In this document: in pieces, positions 10,405 through 18,908 of the stretch | How the letters are laid out: every line of letters starts with the position of its first letter | Position numbering within the stretch: position 1 is the stretch's first letter | Assembly (NCBI GenBank): GCA_030148025.1 | Contig: JASBUG010000005.1 | Span: 1-43,596, forward strand | Source: Flavobacteriaceae bacterium | GTDB lineage: Bacteria; Bacteroidota; Bacteroidia; Flavobacteriales; Flavobacteriaceae | Length of the DNA: 43,596 nucleotides | Reading direction: 5' to 3' | Notes under the pieces: model-generated | The model's input: only the letters and a program-made list of their open reading frames with translations | Told to the model about the DNA's origin: nothing | Database searches by the model: none | Position numbers and translations under genes: made by a program

Positions 10405-10779
10405 TTACTTCTTAGGGCGTTTTGCACCATACTTAGATCTACGTTGTGTTCTACCTTCTACACCAGCGGTGTCTAACGCTCCACGAACGATATGATATCT
10501 AACTCCTGGTAAATCTTTTACCCTTCCACCTCTAACTAATACTATCGAGTGCTCTTGTAAATTGTGCCCTTCTCCTGGGATGTATGCATTTACTTCATTA
10601 CCATTTGTTAACCTTACCCTTGCAACTTTACGCATTGCTGAGTTTGGTTTTTTAGGTGTTGTAGTATAAACACGCGTACATACTCCACGTCTCTGAGGAC
10701 AAGAATTCAAAGCAGCCGATTTACTCTTCTTAGTTATTTTGGCTCTTCCTTTTCTTACTAATTGTGAAATTGTTGGCAT
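10405..10779 (-). CDS. rpsL: 30S ribosomal protein S12 (uS12)
   Basis: S12 monitors codon-anticodon pairing at the decoding site. The 124-residue product starts [15 protein letters not shown] and has [20 protein letters not shown] and [17 protein letters not shown]. The two lysines where streptomycin-resistance changes classically occur (in PKKPNS and RVKDLPG) are wild type. It is the first gene of the str operon, directly behind the promoter and leader hairpin at 10799-10854. Confidence 0.98.
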   Translation of the reverse strand: MPTISQLVRKGRAKITKKSKSAALNSCPQRRGVCTRVYTTTPKKPNSAMRKVARVRLTNGNEVNAYIPGEGHNLQEHSIVLVRGGRVKDLPGVRYHIVRGALDTAGVEGRTQRRSKYGAKRPKK

Positions 10780-10798
10780 ATTATTCTATAATATTATT

Positions 10799-10820
10799 AA
10801 AAAACCCTCTTCTAAGAGGG
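10799..10820 (-). terminator. terminator-like hairpin at the very 5' end of the rpsL (str) transcript
   Basis: Read on the minus strand, a perfect 7-pair stem (CCCTCTT/AAGAGGG, two-base loop) is followed at once by six Ts (10804-10799), the shape of an intrinsic terminator. It lies between the str promoter and the rpsL ATG, and the predicted transcription start is only a few bases before the stem. It could act as a stabilising 5' hairpin or a very early attenuator. It has no upstream same-strand gene to terminate, because the next gene is divergent. Confidence 0.7.
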
Positions 10821-10823
10821 CTG

Positions 10824-10854
10824 CAAAGGTAGAAATTAAAATTTATAATTCAAA
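10824..10854 (-). promoter_or_regulatory. promoter of the str/S10 ribosomal operon
   Basis: On the minus strand, TTTG (10854-10851), a 19-base spacer and TACCTTTG (10831-10824) match the Bacteroidota primary sigma consensus (TTG, 17-23 bases, TAnnTTTG) exactly at the -7 element. The first transcribed base would be close to 10820, just ahead of the hairpin. Confidence 0.85.
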
Positions 10855-10926
10855 TCTTAAATAATTAATTTTCAATGTTCTCTAAAAATTAATTTTTCCT
10901 ACACATTAATTCTATAAATTTTCCGT

Positions 10927-10934
10927 TAGTTTTA
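10927..10934 (+). promoter_or_regulatory. possible -7 element for the Omp85-family gene
   Basis: TAGTTTTA differs from TAnnTTTG only in its last base and lies 18 bases before the TTG start codon. I found no convincing -33 TTG at the right distance, so this is tentative. If it is real, the ATG at 10934-10936 lies in the promoter and is not translated. Confidence 0.3.
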
Positions 10935-10951
10935 TGATCAAATTTTAAGAC

Positions 10952-12652
10952 TTGCAAACATATAAATCTTTTGTCGTTTTACTTCTTTTTCACTCTATAT
11001 TTTCTACTTATATATATGGACAAGATTTAAACTTAATAATAAAAGGAGAAAGCCAAAAAGAAACATCGCTAATTGATTCATTAGGATACAAACAAATATT
11101 CGACAATTACTTAGCATTAGAACAAGAAGTTTACCAGCTGCATAACGTTCTGCAAAAAGATGGATATATAGAATCGAAATTATTAGGGCTTACAAAAAAA
11201 AACGACACTCTATTTGAGGCGCAATTTAGTTTAAGAAAAAAATACGACACCATATATATATATTACAACAATGAGCTAGTAAAAAAAAGTCAGCTTAAAA
11301 ATCTCTCTACATCTATAACCGACACTTATTTTACAATTCCTATTTCAAATACCGAGACTGTATTAAACCAAATAAACCAGAATATTTCAAAACAGGGGCT
11401 ACCTTTTACAACCCTAACTCTATCTAAGATCAAAAAAAAAGATGACCACAATTTAGAAGCACATTTAATTATCGACCCTAATCAAAAACGCAGTATAGAT
11501 ACTATTGTAATAAAAGGATATGATAAATTTCCAGAATCATTCTTGAAACATTTTTTAAAACTAAAAAAGAATGAACATTTAAATATAACTGATATCACCA
11601 AAAAAACTGAACTAATAAATTCTATTCCATTTGCAAATCAAAATAGGTCGCCTGAAATATTATTTACAAAAGATTCATCAACGGTATATTTATATTTAAA
11701 AAAGAATCAAACTAACTCTTTTGATGGTTTTTTAGGTTTTGGCACCAATGAAACAACCAACAAGTTAGAATTTGATGGATATTTAAATTTGAACCTAATC
11801 AATAATCTTAATTATGGAGAATCCATTAACTTAAAATACAAGAGCGACGAAAACGATCAAAAAACTTTTAATATTGAAACTAGACTACCTTACATATTTA
11901 AATCACCAATTGGGCTAGATCTGTCCTTAAATATTTTTAAAAAAGATTCCAGCTTTACTACAACAGATCAATCTGCTAAATTATTCTATCAAATAAACAA
12001 CAAACATATTATCAACGCAGGTGTTTTATCCATAAAGTCAAACAACTTACTTACAAATGAATCTCAACAACCCTTAGTTAAAGATTTTGCAACTACATAT
12101 TATAATATTGGTTATGAGTATTTAGACCGTCAAACAGACGATCAATTATTTCCAATTAATTTCTTGTTTAACTCATCTCTTGGTTTTGGCTTTAGAAAAA
12201 AAGATAACCAAAAACAAAACCAAACAACATTTAATATCGGTGCCTCAAAAATTTTTAATCTCAACACTAATAATAGCATTTTCATTAACACGCAAAGTCA
12301 GGGCACATTTTCGGATACATTCTTAAATAATGAATTGCATAGGTTTGGTGGTATAACCAATATTCGCGGTTTTGAAGAAAACTCAATCTTCGCTTCTCTT
12401 TATGGTATACTAAGTACTGAATACAGATATAGAATAAGCCCATCACTTTATATACACTCAATTACAGATGTTGCATATTTTGAAAACGACATCAATGATA
12501 TAAAAGAAAAATTGTTTGGATTTGGATTCGGATTTGGCATCCTAACCAAAGCTGGATTATTAAAATTCAACTATGCAAATGGCAAATCTGAAGATCAAAA
12601 ATTGAAGTTATCTAACTCAAAAATCCACTTAAGCCTAAATGCTAAATTTTAA
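10952..12652 (+). CDS. Omp85/BamA-TamA family outer-membrane protein
   Basis: The product is a predicted outer-membrane beta-barrel of 566 residues. It has a signal peptide ending near IYGQ (residue 24), a POTRA-like unit around residues 178-255 (IDTIVIKGYDKFPESFLKHF) and a C-terminal barrel. The barrel carries the family motif IRGF at 471-474, preceded by ELHRFGG, and ends in Phe as barrel proteins usually do. At 566 residues it is shorter than BamA, which has five POTRA units, so it is more likely an accessory assembly or translocation protein (TamA-like) than the essential BamA. The start is TTG, because an in-frame stop (TAA, 10946-10948) cuts off the nearer ATG. It is divergent from the ribosomal operon. 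Confidence 0.8.
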   Translation: MQTYKSFVVLLLFHSIFSTYIYGQDLNLIIKGESQKETSLIDSLGYKQIFDNYLALEQEVYQLHNVLQKDGYIESKLLGLTKKNDTLFEAQFSLRKKYDTIYIYYNNELVKKSQLKNLSTSITDTYFTIPISNTETVLNQINQNISKQGLPFTTLTLSKIKKKDDHNLEAHLIIDPNQKRSIDTIVIKGYDKFPESFLKHFLKLKKNEHLNITDITKKTELINSIPFANQNRSPEILFTKDSSTVYLYLKKNQTNSFDGFLGFGTNETTNKLEFDGYLNLNLINNLNYGESINLKYKSDENDQKTFNIETRLPYIFKSPIGLDLSLNIFKKDSSFTTTDQSAKLFYQINNKHIINAGVLSIKSNNLLTNESQQPLVKDFATTYYNIGYEYLDRQTDDQLFPINFLFNSSLGFGFRKKDNQKQNQTTFNIGASKIFNLNTNNSIFINTQSQGTFSDTFLNNELHRFGGITNIRGFEENSIFASLYGILSTEYRYRISPSLYIHSITDVAYFENDINDIKEKLFGFGFGFGILTKAGLLKFNYANGKSEDQKLKLSNSKIHLSLNAKF

Positions 12653-12713
12653 CTAAACCTTAGGTTTTAATAGCATTATTTCAAAAAAAAATTAAAATTT
12701 TAGCAAATAATAA

Positions 12714-12744
12714 TTGGTTTATTAACTTTTTATTATGATTTTTG
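12714..12744 (+). promoter_or_regulatory. candidate promoter of the SusC/SusD operon
   Basis: TTG (12714-12716), a 17-base spacer and TATGATTTTTG (12734-12744) approximate the Bacteroidota TTG / TAnnTTTG arrangement about 30 bases before the susC-type ATG. The -7 box has extra Ts, so the match is imperfect. Confidence 0.4.
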
Positions 12745-12772
12745 GCGTAGACTAATTCAAATAAATTATAAA

Positions 12773-15700
12773 ATGAAAACAAAGTTTAGTGGAATTTTAA
12801 CGCTATTACTGGCGTTTGTTGTGCATTTATCCTTTGCACAAGAAAAATCAATTTCAGGAACGATTTCGGATGAATCTGGAATGCCGCTCCCTGGAGTTAA
12901 TATTATAGTAAAAGGTACAACTAATGGTACTCAATCGGATTTTGATGGTAATTATAACATTACTGCAAGTGTTGGAGACGTTTTGACTTTTACTTATGTA
13001 GGTCTTAAAACAGTAGAACAAACTGTTGGGGCTTCTAACACTATGAATGTAACAATGGTTGAAGATGCTGCTCTTCTTGAAGAGGTAGTTGTAACAGCTC
13101 AGGGTATTAAGAGAGAGAAAAAAGCTCTTGGTTATGCCGTAAGTGAAGTAACAGCTGATGACATCGAAGATCGTACTGAAGGTGATGTTGCCAGAGTTTT
13201 ATCTGGTAAAGCGTCAGGTGTACAAATCACTTCTCAAAGTGGTACATCAGGTTCTGCAACTAACGTAATTATTAGAGGTTATACTTCTATTTCTGGTAGT
13301 AACCAGGCTCTTTTCGTTGTAGATGGTGTTCCTTTTAGTAGTGATACTAACTCTCAAGGTAACTTCCTTGATGGTAACGTTGGTTCTTCTAGATTCTTAG
13401 ATTTAGATCCTAACAACATTGCAAGTGTTAACGTATTAAAAGGTTTAGCTGCAGCTACATTATATGGAGCTCAAGGTAAAAACGGTGTAATTGTAATTAC
13501 TACAAAAGCAGGTTCTGCTGCTGGTACTGGTCCTAAGAAGACTGAAATTACAGTTAACCAATCTTATTTCTTTAACGAAATGGCTTCTACACCAGATTAT
13601 CAAAATAAATATGGTGGTGGATTTAACCAATCGTTTGGATGGTTCTTTAGTAACTGGGGACCTGCATTCGCTCCAGAAGGAGTTGATGGATACTTAAATG
13701 ATCCAGCTGTAAGACCTCCATCTCACCCTAACGGTGAAGCAGGTGTACAGCCAGATGGAACATTATTACACCCATATGCTTCTTCTGCATATTTAAATGG
13801 TGCTCCTGGTAACTTTGGAAACAATATTTTATCTCAGCAATTTGCTGGTGCTCGTTATGACTGGAAACCTTACAACAGTGTTGAAGATTTCTTCAGAACT
13901 GGTCATGTAAGTAATACATCTATCAACATTAATGGTGCATCTAGTGATGGAAACATTGCTTATAATGTTAACTATGGTCACCTTGATGAAACTGGATTTA
14001 CACCAGGAAACAAAGTTGGACGTAATACTCTAGCAGTAGGTGGACGTGCTAAACTTTCAAATAAATTTACAATTAACGCAGTATTAAACTTCTCTAGAAA
14101 CAAAGTAGTTTCTCCTCCTGTAGCAGCGAGTAGAGGTAACGGTACTTTAGGATGGTCTACTTTTGGTAACGTATTCTTTACACCAAGAAACGTAGACTTA
14201 ATGGGATTACCTTTCGAAATTCCAGAAACTGGAGGAAGTATTTACTATCGTAATGGTAACGACATTATAAACCCAAGATGGTCAGTTAAAAATGCTCAAA
14301 ATGGTCAGTTAACTAACCGTGTATTTGGACAAGCTTCATTAAACTATGAAGTAAACGACAACCTAACTTTAACGTATCGTGCAGGTATTGATTTCTATAA
14401 CGAAAGAAACTGGGCAGATTCAAATAAGAATGGTATTAACTTTACAAACGCAATCTTTGGATTCTTAAATACTTGGGATAACAACAACAGAATTTGGAAT
14501 CACTATGTATCTGTTAACGGTAGTTATGATTTAACTGACGACGGTAAATTAGGATTAGCATTTGTTGCTGGTGCGAGTACAGAGTCTACTTCTTATAGCA
14601 GACAAGGTGTTGCTAGTACAGGACAAATTGTATTTGGTGTTAAAAAACACTTTAACTACCAAAACCAAACTCCAATTCAATTCGATCAAGAAAGAAATAT
14701 TATTGGTGTATTTGGAGAGGCTTCTTTCGATTGGGATAACTATTTATTCTTAACATTAGCAGGAAGAAACGATTGGGTTTCTAACTTACCAACAGCTAAT
14801 AATAGTTTATTCTACCCAAGTGTAAGTATGTCATTCTTACCAACTACTGCTTTTGAAGGTTTCAAATCTGCAAGCGGAAAAGGTTTAAACTACTTAAAGC
14901 TTCGTGCTGGTTTAGGACAATCGGCTGGTTTCCCAACTGGATATCCAACTGTAAACTCAGTTAACCAATCTACTCAAAACAATGGTGGTCTTATTGGTGG
15001 TTCAGGAGGTATTGTTACTAACTCTGTAAGTAACTTTGCAGCTAACGAAAATTTAAAGCCAGAATTATTAAGTGAATTTGAAGTTGGTGCTGATGTAAGA
15101 TTCTTAGATAACAGAATTAACATTAACGCTTCTTACTTTGATAGAACTACTACTGACTTAATTATTCCAGGTAAACCACTACCTCCATCTACAGGTTCTA
15201 CTTCAACTGACGTAAACGTTGGTAAAATTGAAGCTGATGGTTGGGAAATTGATTTAAGTGCAGACATCATTAGAAATGATGGAAACGGATTAAACTGGAA
15301 CTCAAGAATTAACTTTACAAAAAGTAAAGAAATTGTAACTGAGTTAGATGAAGATCAAATTATCTACGCAGGATCTACTGCTGCTTTCTTAGGTGGTAAC
15401 GCCGCTATTGAAGGAGAGCAATTAGGTGTAATTGTAGGTAGAAGAATTAGAAGAGATGCTGATGGTAACTACTTAGTAGCTAGTAACGGTAACTATAGAA
15501 CTGATGACCAAACTACATTAGATGACGGAAGAGTTATAACACCAATTATTGGTAACCCTAACCCTGATTATGTAATGAACTTCATCAATACACTTAACTA
15601 TAAGAACTTCAACTTAGGTTTCCAAATTAGCCATACAAAAGGTGGAGATATTTCAAGTGCAACTGTAGCTACATTATTAGGTCGTGGACTTATTGTTGAA

Positions 15701-16087
15701 GACAGAAAGAATACATTTATCCTTCCAGGAGTTTCTGATTCTACTGGATTACCAAATGATGTTCAAATTAATAACTCAACTTATTACTTTAACAATGTAT
15801 TATTCGGACCTAAAGAATTACAAATCTATGATGGATCTGTTATTCGTTTACAAGAAGTTTCTATAGGGTATTCATTCCCAGAAAAATTATTAGAAAAAAC
15901 ACCATTTGGAGCTTTATCTGTAACTTTCAGTGGGTTCAACTTATGGTATGATGCTTACAACACTCCAGAGCGTGCTAATTTCGATCCAAACGTAGCAGGT
16001 ATTGGTGTTGGTAACGGTAGAGGTTTTGACTATTTGAATGGACCAAGTTCTAAGAAATATGGTTTCAGTATAAAAGCTTCTTTCTAA
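12773..16087 (+). CDS. SusC/RagA family TonB-linked outer-membrane transporter
   Basis: This TonB-dependent transporter imports oligomeric nutrients across the outer membrane together with its SusD partner. The 1104-residue product has a signal peptide (cleavage near FAQ, residue 23). A carboxypeptidase-like beta-sandwich follows (about 27-97: GTISDESGMPLPGVNIIVKG, DFDGNYNI). A TonB-box segment LEEVVVTAQG starts at residue 102. The plug domain (DVARVLSGKASGV, VIIRGYTSI, YGAQGKNGVIVITTK) and a barrel ending KASF complete it. There are no carbohydrate-active genes nearby, so the substrate is unknown. Codon use is strongly biased (GGT, CCA, AAC, TTA), suggesting high expression. The 102-152 segment recurs in the A2M protein at 38532. 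Confidence 0.95.
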   Translation: MKTKFSGILTLLLAFVVHLSFAQEKSISGTISDESGMPLPGVNIIVKGTTNGTQSDFDGNYNITASVGDVLTFTYVGLKTVEQTVGASNTMNVTMVEDAALLEEVVVTAQGIKREKKALGYAVSEVTADDIEDRTEGDVARVLSGKASGVQITSQSGTSGSATNVIIRGYTSISGSNQALFVVDGVPFSSDTNSQGNFLDGNVGSSRFLDLDPNNIASVNVLKGLAAATLYGAQGKNGVIVITTKAGSAAGTGPKKTEITVNQSYFFNEMASTPDYQNKYGGGFNQSFGWFFSNWGPAFAPEGVDGYLNDPAVRPPSHPNGEAGVQPDGTLLHPYASSAYLNGAPGNFGNNILSQQFAGARYDWKPYNSVEDFFRTGHVSNTSININGASSDGNIAYNVNYGHLDETGFTPGNKVGRNTLAVGGRAKLSNKFTINAVLNFSRNKVVSPPVAASRGNGTLGWSTFGNVFFTPRNVDLMGLPFEIPETGGSIYYRNGNDIINPRWSVKNAQNGQLTNRVFGQASLNYEVNDNLTLTYRAGIDFYNERNWADSNKNGINFTNAIFGFLNTWDNNNRIWNHYVSVNGSYDLTDDGKLGLAFVAGASTESTSYSRQGVASTGQIVFGVKKHFNYQNQTPIQFDQERNIIGVFGEASFDWDNYLFLTLAGRNDWVSNLPTANNSLFYPSVSMSFLPTTAFEGFKSASGKGLNYLKLRAGLGQSAGFPTGYPTVNSVNQSTQNNGGLIGGSGGIVTNSVSNFAANENLKPELLSEFEVGADVRFLDNRININASYFDRTTTDLIIPGKPLPPSTGSTSTDVNVGKIEADGWEIDLSADIIRNDGNGLNWNSRINFTKSKEIVTELDEDQIIYAGSTAAFLGGNAAIEGEQLGVIVGRRIRRDADGNYLVASNGNYRTDDQTTLDDGRVITPIIGNPNPDYVMNFINTLNYKNFNLGFQISHTKGGDISSATVATLLGRGLIVEDRKNTFILPGVSDSTGLPNDVQINNSTYYFNNVLFGPKELQIYDGSVIRLQEVSIGYSFPEKLLEKTPFGALSVTFSGFNLWYDAYNTPERANFDPNVAGIGVGNGRGFDYLNGPSSKKYGFSIKASF

Positions 16088-16155
16088 AATTTAAAAAAAT
16101 GAAAAATAAGACGCAACCTTTTATAAAAGTTGACATCTTATAAAAAACATAAATT

Positions 16156-17922
16156 ATGAAAAAAATATATAGATTATTATTTTTTGCAATAGCTGCTTCG
16201 AGTTTACTAGTAGTCTCTTGCGAAACCTTAGAGCTAGAAAAGGTAGACAATCCAAATGTCTTATCTCCAGATCAAGCAGATCCAGCTCTTTTGTTTAACC
16301 GTATTCAAATGGAATACATGACAACAGTTCGTTCATTTAGTAGAAATGGTGCTGCTTTAGGTAGAATCAATTACTTAGGTAATGATGATTATTTTAATGC
16401 AGTTGATGGAGGTACATTAGATTTCGCTTGGAATAACTTCTATGCAGATATGTTACCAGATATCGCTGCTTTAAAAACTATTAATGATGGTAACCCAGAC
16501 TTAGATTTGTCTGTTACTATTGGTATAGCGCAAGTTATGCAAGCACACGTAATGAGCTTATTAGTTGATTACTTAGGAGATATTATTTATACTGAGGCTA
16601 ATAATCCAGCTGAATTCCCTAACCCACAGTTAGATGAAGATACAGCTGTTTATGCTGCAGCTGCAGCTTTACTTGATGAAGCTATCGCTAATTTAGGATC
16701 TGGTGCAAACCTTGTAGGTACTGATTTATTTGGTGGGCCTGACTGGACAAAAGTGGCTAACACTATTAAAATGCGTATGAATTTAAACCAAGGTAATTTC
16801 TCAGCTGTATATAACGCTACTAACGTAATTGATGTTACTGCTGATGATTTAGAATTCCCTTATGGTGATAATCAATTAAACCCAGACAACCGTCACCCAT
16901 GGTATGCTGCTGGATATAGAGATGATGGTGCTAACAACTATCTTTCTAACTGGATGTTCCAAAACATGGTTGGTACTTACGGAGATTTCTTTGAAGATGA
17001 TGATCCAAGAAGACGTTATTATTTCTACAGACAATCTGCTGTAACTCCAGGTAGTTTTACACTATTAAGAAGAGATAGTGATGGTGCATTCTTTATCTAC
17101 GATGGTGGTGAAAATGTTGAAGTATTAGAGTGTTCAGGTAACACAGTATTCTCTCACTTAGAGTTTACACCAGAAGAAGATTACTGGTGTGGTGTAAAGA
17201 TGGGATACTGGGGTAGAGATCACCTTAACAACGAAGGTACTCCTCCAGATGGTAGTTTAAGAACTACTTATGGTGTATATCCTGCTTCAGGTATGTTTGA
17301 TGATCATAACGATTTTGTTACATATGATGGAACAAATGTTACTGGATATACTCAAGCATCAGTATTCTTAGGAGCTGGTGGTGGTGGTAATGGTATTGAG
17401 CCAATTTACCTATCATCTTATGTACACTTCATGAAAGCTATTGCTTATATGGGAGATAACGATCCTGCAAATGCTGCTATTGAAATGAGAACTGCTTTAG
17501 AGCAATCTATAGCTAAAGTTCAAACATTTGGTAGTAAAGATCCTGGAGCTGACTTATCTATCGCTCCTGATGCAGCTCGTGTAACTGCCTTTATAGATGA
17601 TACTGTACAAGCGTTCAATGATGCAGACATGACTACTGCTCTTGATGGTAACGGTTGGCCAGTAGCTAAAGACAAAATGGATATTTTAAGTGAACAATAT
17701 TTCATTACTATGTGGGGTGCTGGTTCTGATGCTTATACATTTATTAAGAAATTTGGTTATCCAAGAACTCTTGGTAGAGGATGGGAACCTAACAGAGGAA
17801 ACTTCCCTAGAACTTTCCTTTATCCTAATAGTGAAGCTTCTACTAACCCTAGCGTTATTCAAAGAGAAAACACAGAAGATAGAGTATTCTGGGATGCTGG
17901 TGTACTTAATCCATCAAATTAA
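16156..17922 (+). CDS. SusD/RagB family outer-membrane lipoprotein
   Basis: This is the substrate-capturing lid that caps a SusC transporter at the cell surface. The 588-residue product has a lipoprotein signal with cysteine at residue 22 (LLVVSCETLELE). The acidic residues after the Cys fit the lipoprotein export signal known in Bacteroidota. The body resembles the SusD-like group that starts with a DNPNVLSPDQADPALLFNR-type segment, and it has C-terminal motifs such as FPRTFLYPNSEASTNPS. It follows the susC-type gene by 68 bases. Ligand identity cannot be predicted from sequence. Confidence 0.92.
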   Translation: MKKIYRLLFFAIAASSLLVVSCETLELEKVDNPNVLSPDQADPALLFNRIQMEYMTTVRSFSRNGAALGRINYLGNDDYFNAVDGGTLDFAWNNFYADMLPDIAALKTINDGNPDLDLSVTIGIAQVMQAHVMSLLVDYLGDIIYTEANNPAEFPNPQLDEDTAVYAAAAALLDEAIANLGSGANLVGTDLFGGPDWTKVANTIKMRMNLNQGNFSAVYNATNVIDVTADDLEFPYGDNQLNPDNRHPWYAAGYRDDGANNYLSNWMFQNMVGTYGDFFEDDDPRRRYYFYRQSAVTPGSFTLLRRDSDGAFFIYDGGENVEVLECSGNTVFSHLEFTPEEDYWCGVKMGYWGRDHLNNEGTPPDGSLRTTYGVYPASGMFDDHNDFVTYDGTNVTGYTQASVFLGAGGGGNGIEPIYLSSYVHFMKAIAYMGDNDPANAAIEMRTALEQSIAKVQTFGSKDPGADLSIAPDAARVTAFIDDTVQAFNDADMTTALDGNGWPVAKDKMDILSEQYFITMWGAGSDAYTFIKKFGYPRTLGRGWEPNRGNFPRTFLYPNSEASTNPSVIQRENTEDRVFWDAGVLNPSN

Positions 17923-17934
17923 AAAAAAAGAATT

Positions 17935-18825
17935 ATGAAAAAATTATCTAAATTATTATTAGCATTTGTTGTAGTCTTTGCATTTAACTCTTGTGAGGAT
18001 GGTGACAATGTTGTCTATGAGCTTGTTGACAACCCACAATTTGGGGCAGCTTTAAGAACAATAAATGTCAACAATAGTATATTAAACTCTAGTGATCCTA
18101 CCTCTACTTTCTCTGTTGATGTAGAAGAGCAAGATGCTCAAGACGGTGGATTATTACAATCTGTAGATGTACACGTTGCAATTAAGGATTTAACTCCTGA
18201 TAATGGAACTACAACTGCTGAAGCATTTGTAAAGTCTATTCCAGCAGCTGATTTTACAGCTGGTCCTTTTGGATTACCAAGAGCAACAATTACTGCTACT
18301 TTTGCTGAAGCAGTAGCTGCTATGGGATTAGGAGTGGATGATTACTATGCTGGTGATTTATTTGTATTCGAATTAAAAGTTGTTCTTACAGATGGTAGAG
18401 TATTTGGTGCTAGTAGTGCTGGTGCTTCTATTACTGGTGGATTCTTTAAGTCACCTTATAGCTATAATACTTTATTAAGCTGTAACCCTCAAGACGGAGA
18501 TTATGTTGTTGATATGCATGATTCTTACGGTGATGGATGGCAAGGTGAAGGTATTGAAGTAGAATTAAACGGATCTACATTCAATATTGATGTTCCTAAT
18601 GAGTATGACCCAGAAGAAAACACAACTGGATTTACTGAAATCTATGACTGGTCTGAAACTGTAAGTGTTCCTGTAGGATCTACTTCTTTAAGCTGGACTT
18701 GGTTAGGTGATGATTACCCAGAAGAGTGTTCTTTTGAAATCTATGCACCAGGTGGAGCACTATTATATGCAGTATCTGAGCCAGCGAATGGTTTACTTCC
18801 TGTAATACTTTGTGTATCTAACTAA
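17935..18825 (+). CDS. surface lipoprotein of unknown function with DSYGDGW domain, third gene of the SusCD operon
   Basis: I do not recognise a named family for the whole protein. The 296-residue product has a lipoprotein signal with cysteine at residue 20 (VFAFNSCEDGD), again followed by acidic residues, which suggests surface exposure. The N-terminal two thirds look beta-rich (for example SSDPTSTFSVDVEEQDAQDG). The C-terminal part, from about residue 183, contains CNPQDGDYVVDMHDSYGDGW and further cysteines (PEECSFE, VILCVSN). DSYGDGW-type segments occur in other secreted Bacteroidota proteins. It starts 12 bases after susD and is most likely an accessory ligand-binding lipoprotein of the same transporter. 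Confidence 0.75.
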   Translation: MKKLSKLLLAFVVVFAFNSCEDGDNVVYELVDNPQFGAALRTINVNNSILNSSDPTSTFSVDVEEQDAQDGGLLQSVDVHVAIKDLTPDNGTTTAEAFVKSIPAADFTAGPFGLPRATITATFAEAVAAMGLGVDDYYAGDLFVFELKVVLTDGRVFGASSAGASITGGFFKSPYSYNTLLSCNPQDGDYVVDMHDSYGDGWQGEGIEVELNGSTFNIDVPNEYDPEENTTGFTEIYDWSETVSVPVGSTSLSWTWLGDDYPEECSFEIYAPGGALLYAVSEPANGLLPVILCVSN

Positions 18826-18852
18826 GAAATAGAATACCATAAATTTTATAAA

Positions 18853-18883
18853 AAAGAGCTTTATTTCTAAAGCTCTTTTTTTT
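18853..18883 (+). terminator. intrinsic terminator after the SusCD-lipoprotein operon
   Basis: A perfect 11-pair stem (AAAGAGCTTTA/TAAAGCTCTTT) with a TTTC loop is followed by a run of eight or more Ts. It sits 27 bases after the third gene and only about 25 bases before the GTG of the next gene. Confidence 0.88.
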
Positions 18884-18908
18884 ATTTTTATCTATTAAAT
18901 CCTCCCAA

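Noticed and set aside
12655..12668. AAACC-TTA-GGTTT hairpin after the Omp85-family gene as a terminator
   Set aside because: Only five pairs and four Ts follow; too weak to call.
16099..16143. 14-codon mini-ORF (MKNKTQPFIKVDIL) and a small CTTTTATAAAAG palindrome between susC and susD
   Set aside because: Such short ATG frames are frequent by chance in AT-rich gaps, and the hairpin is AT-only and weak. A role in susC/susD expression ratio is possible but unsupported.
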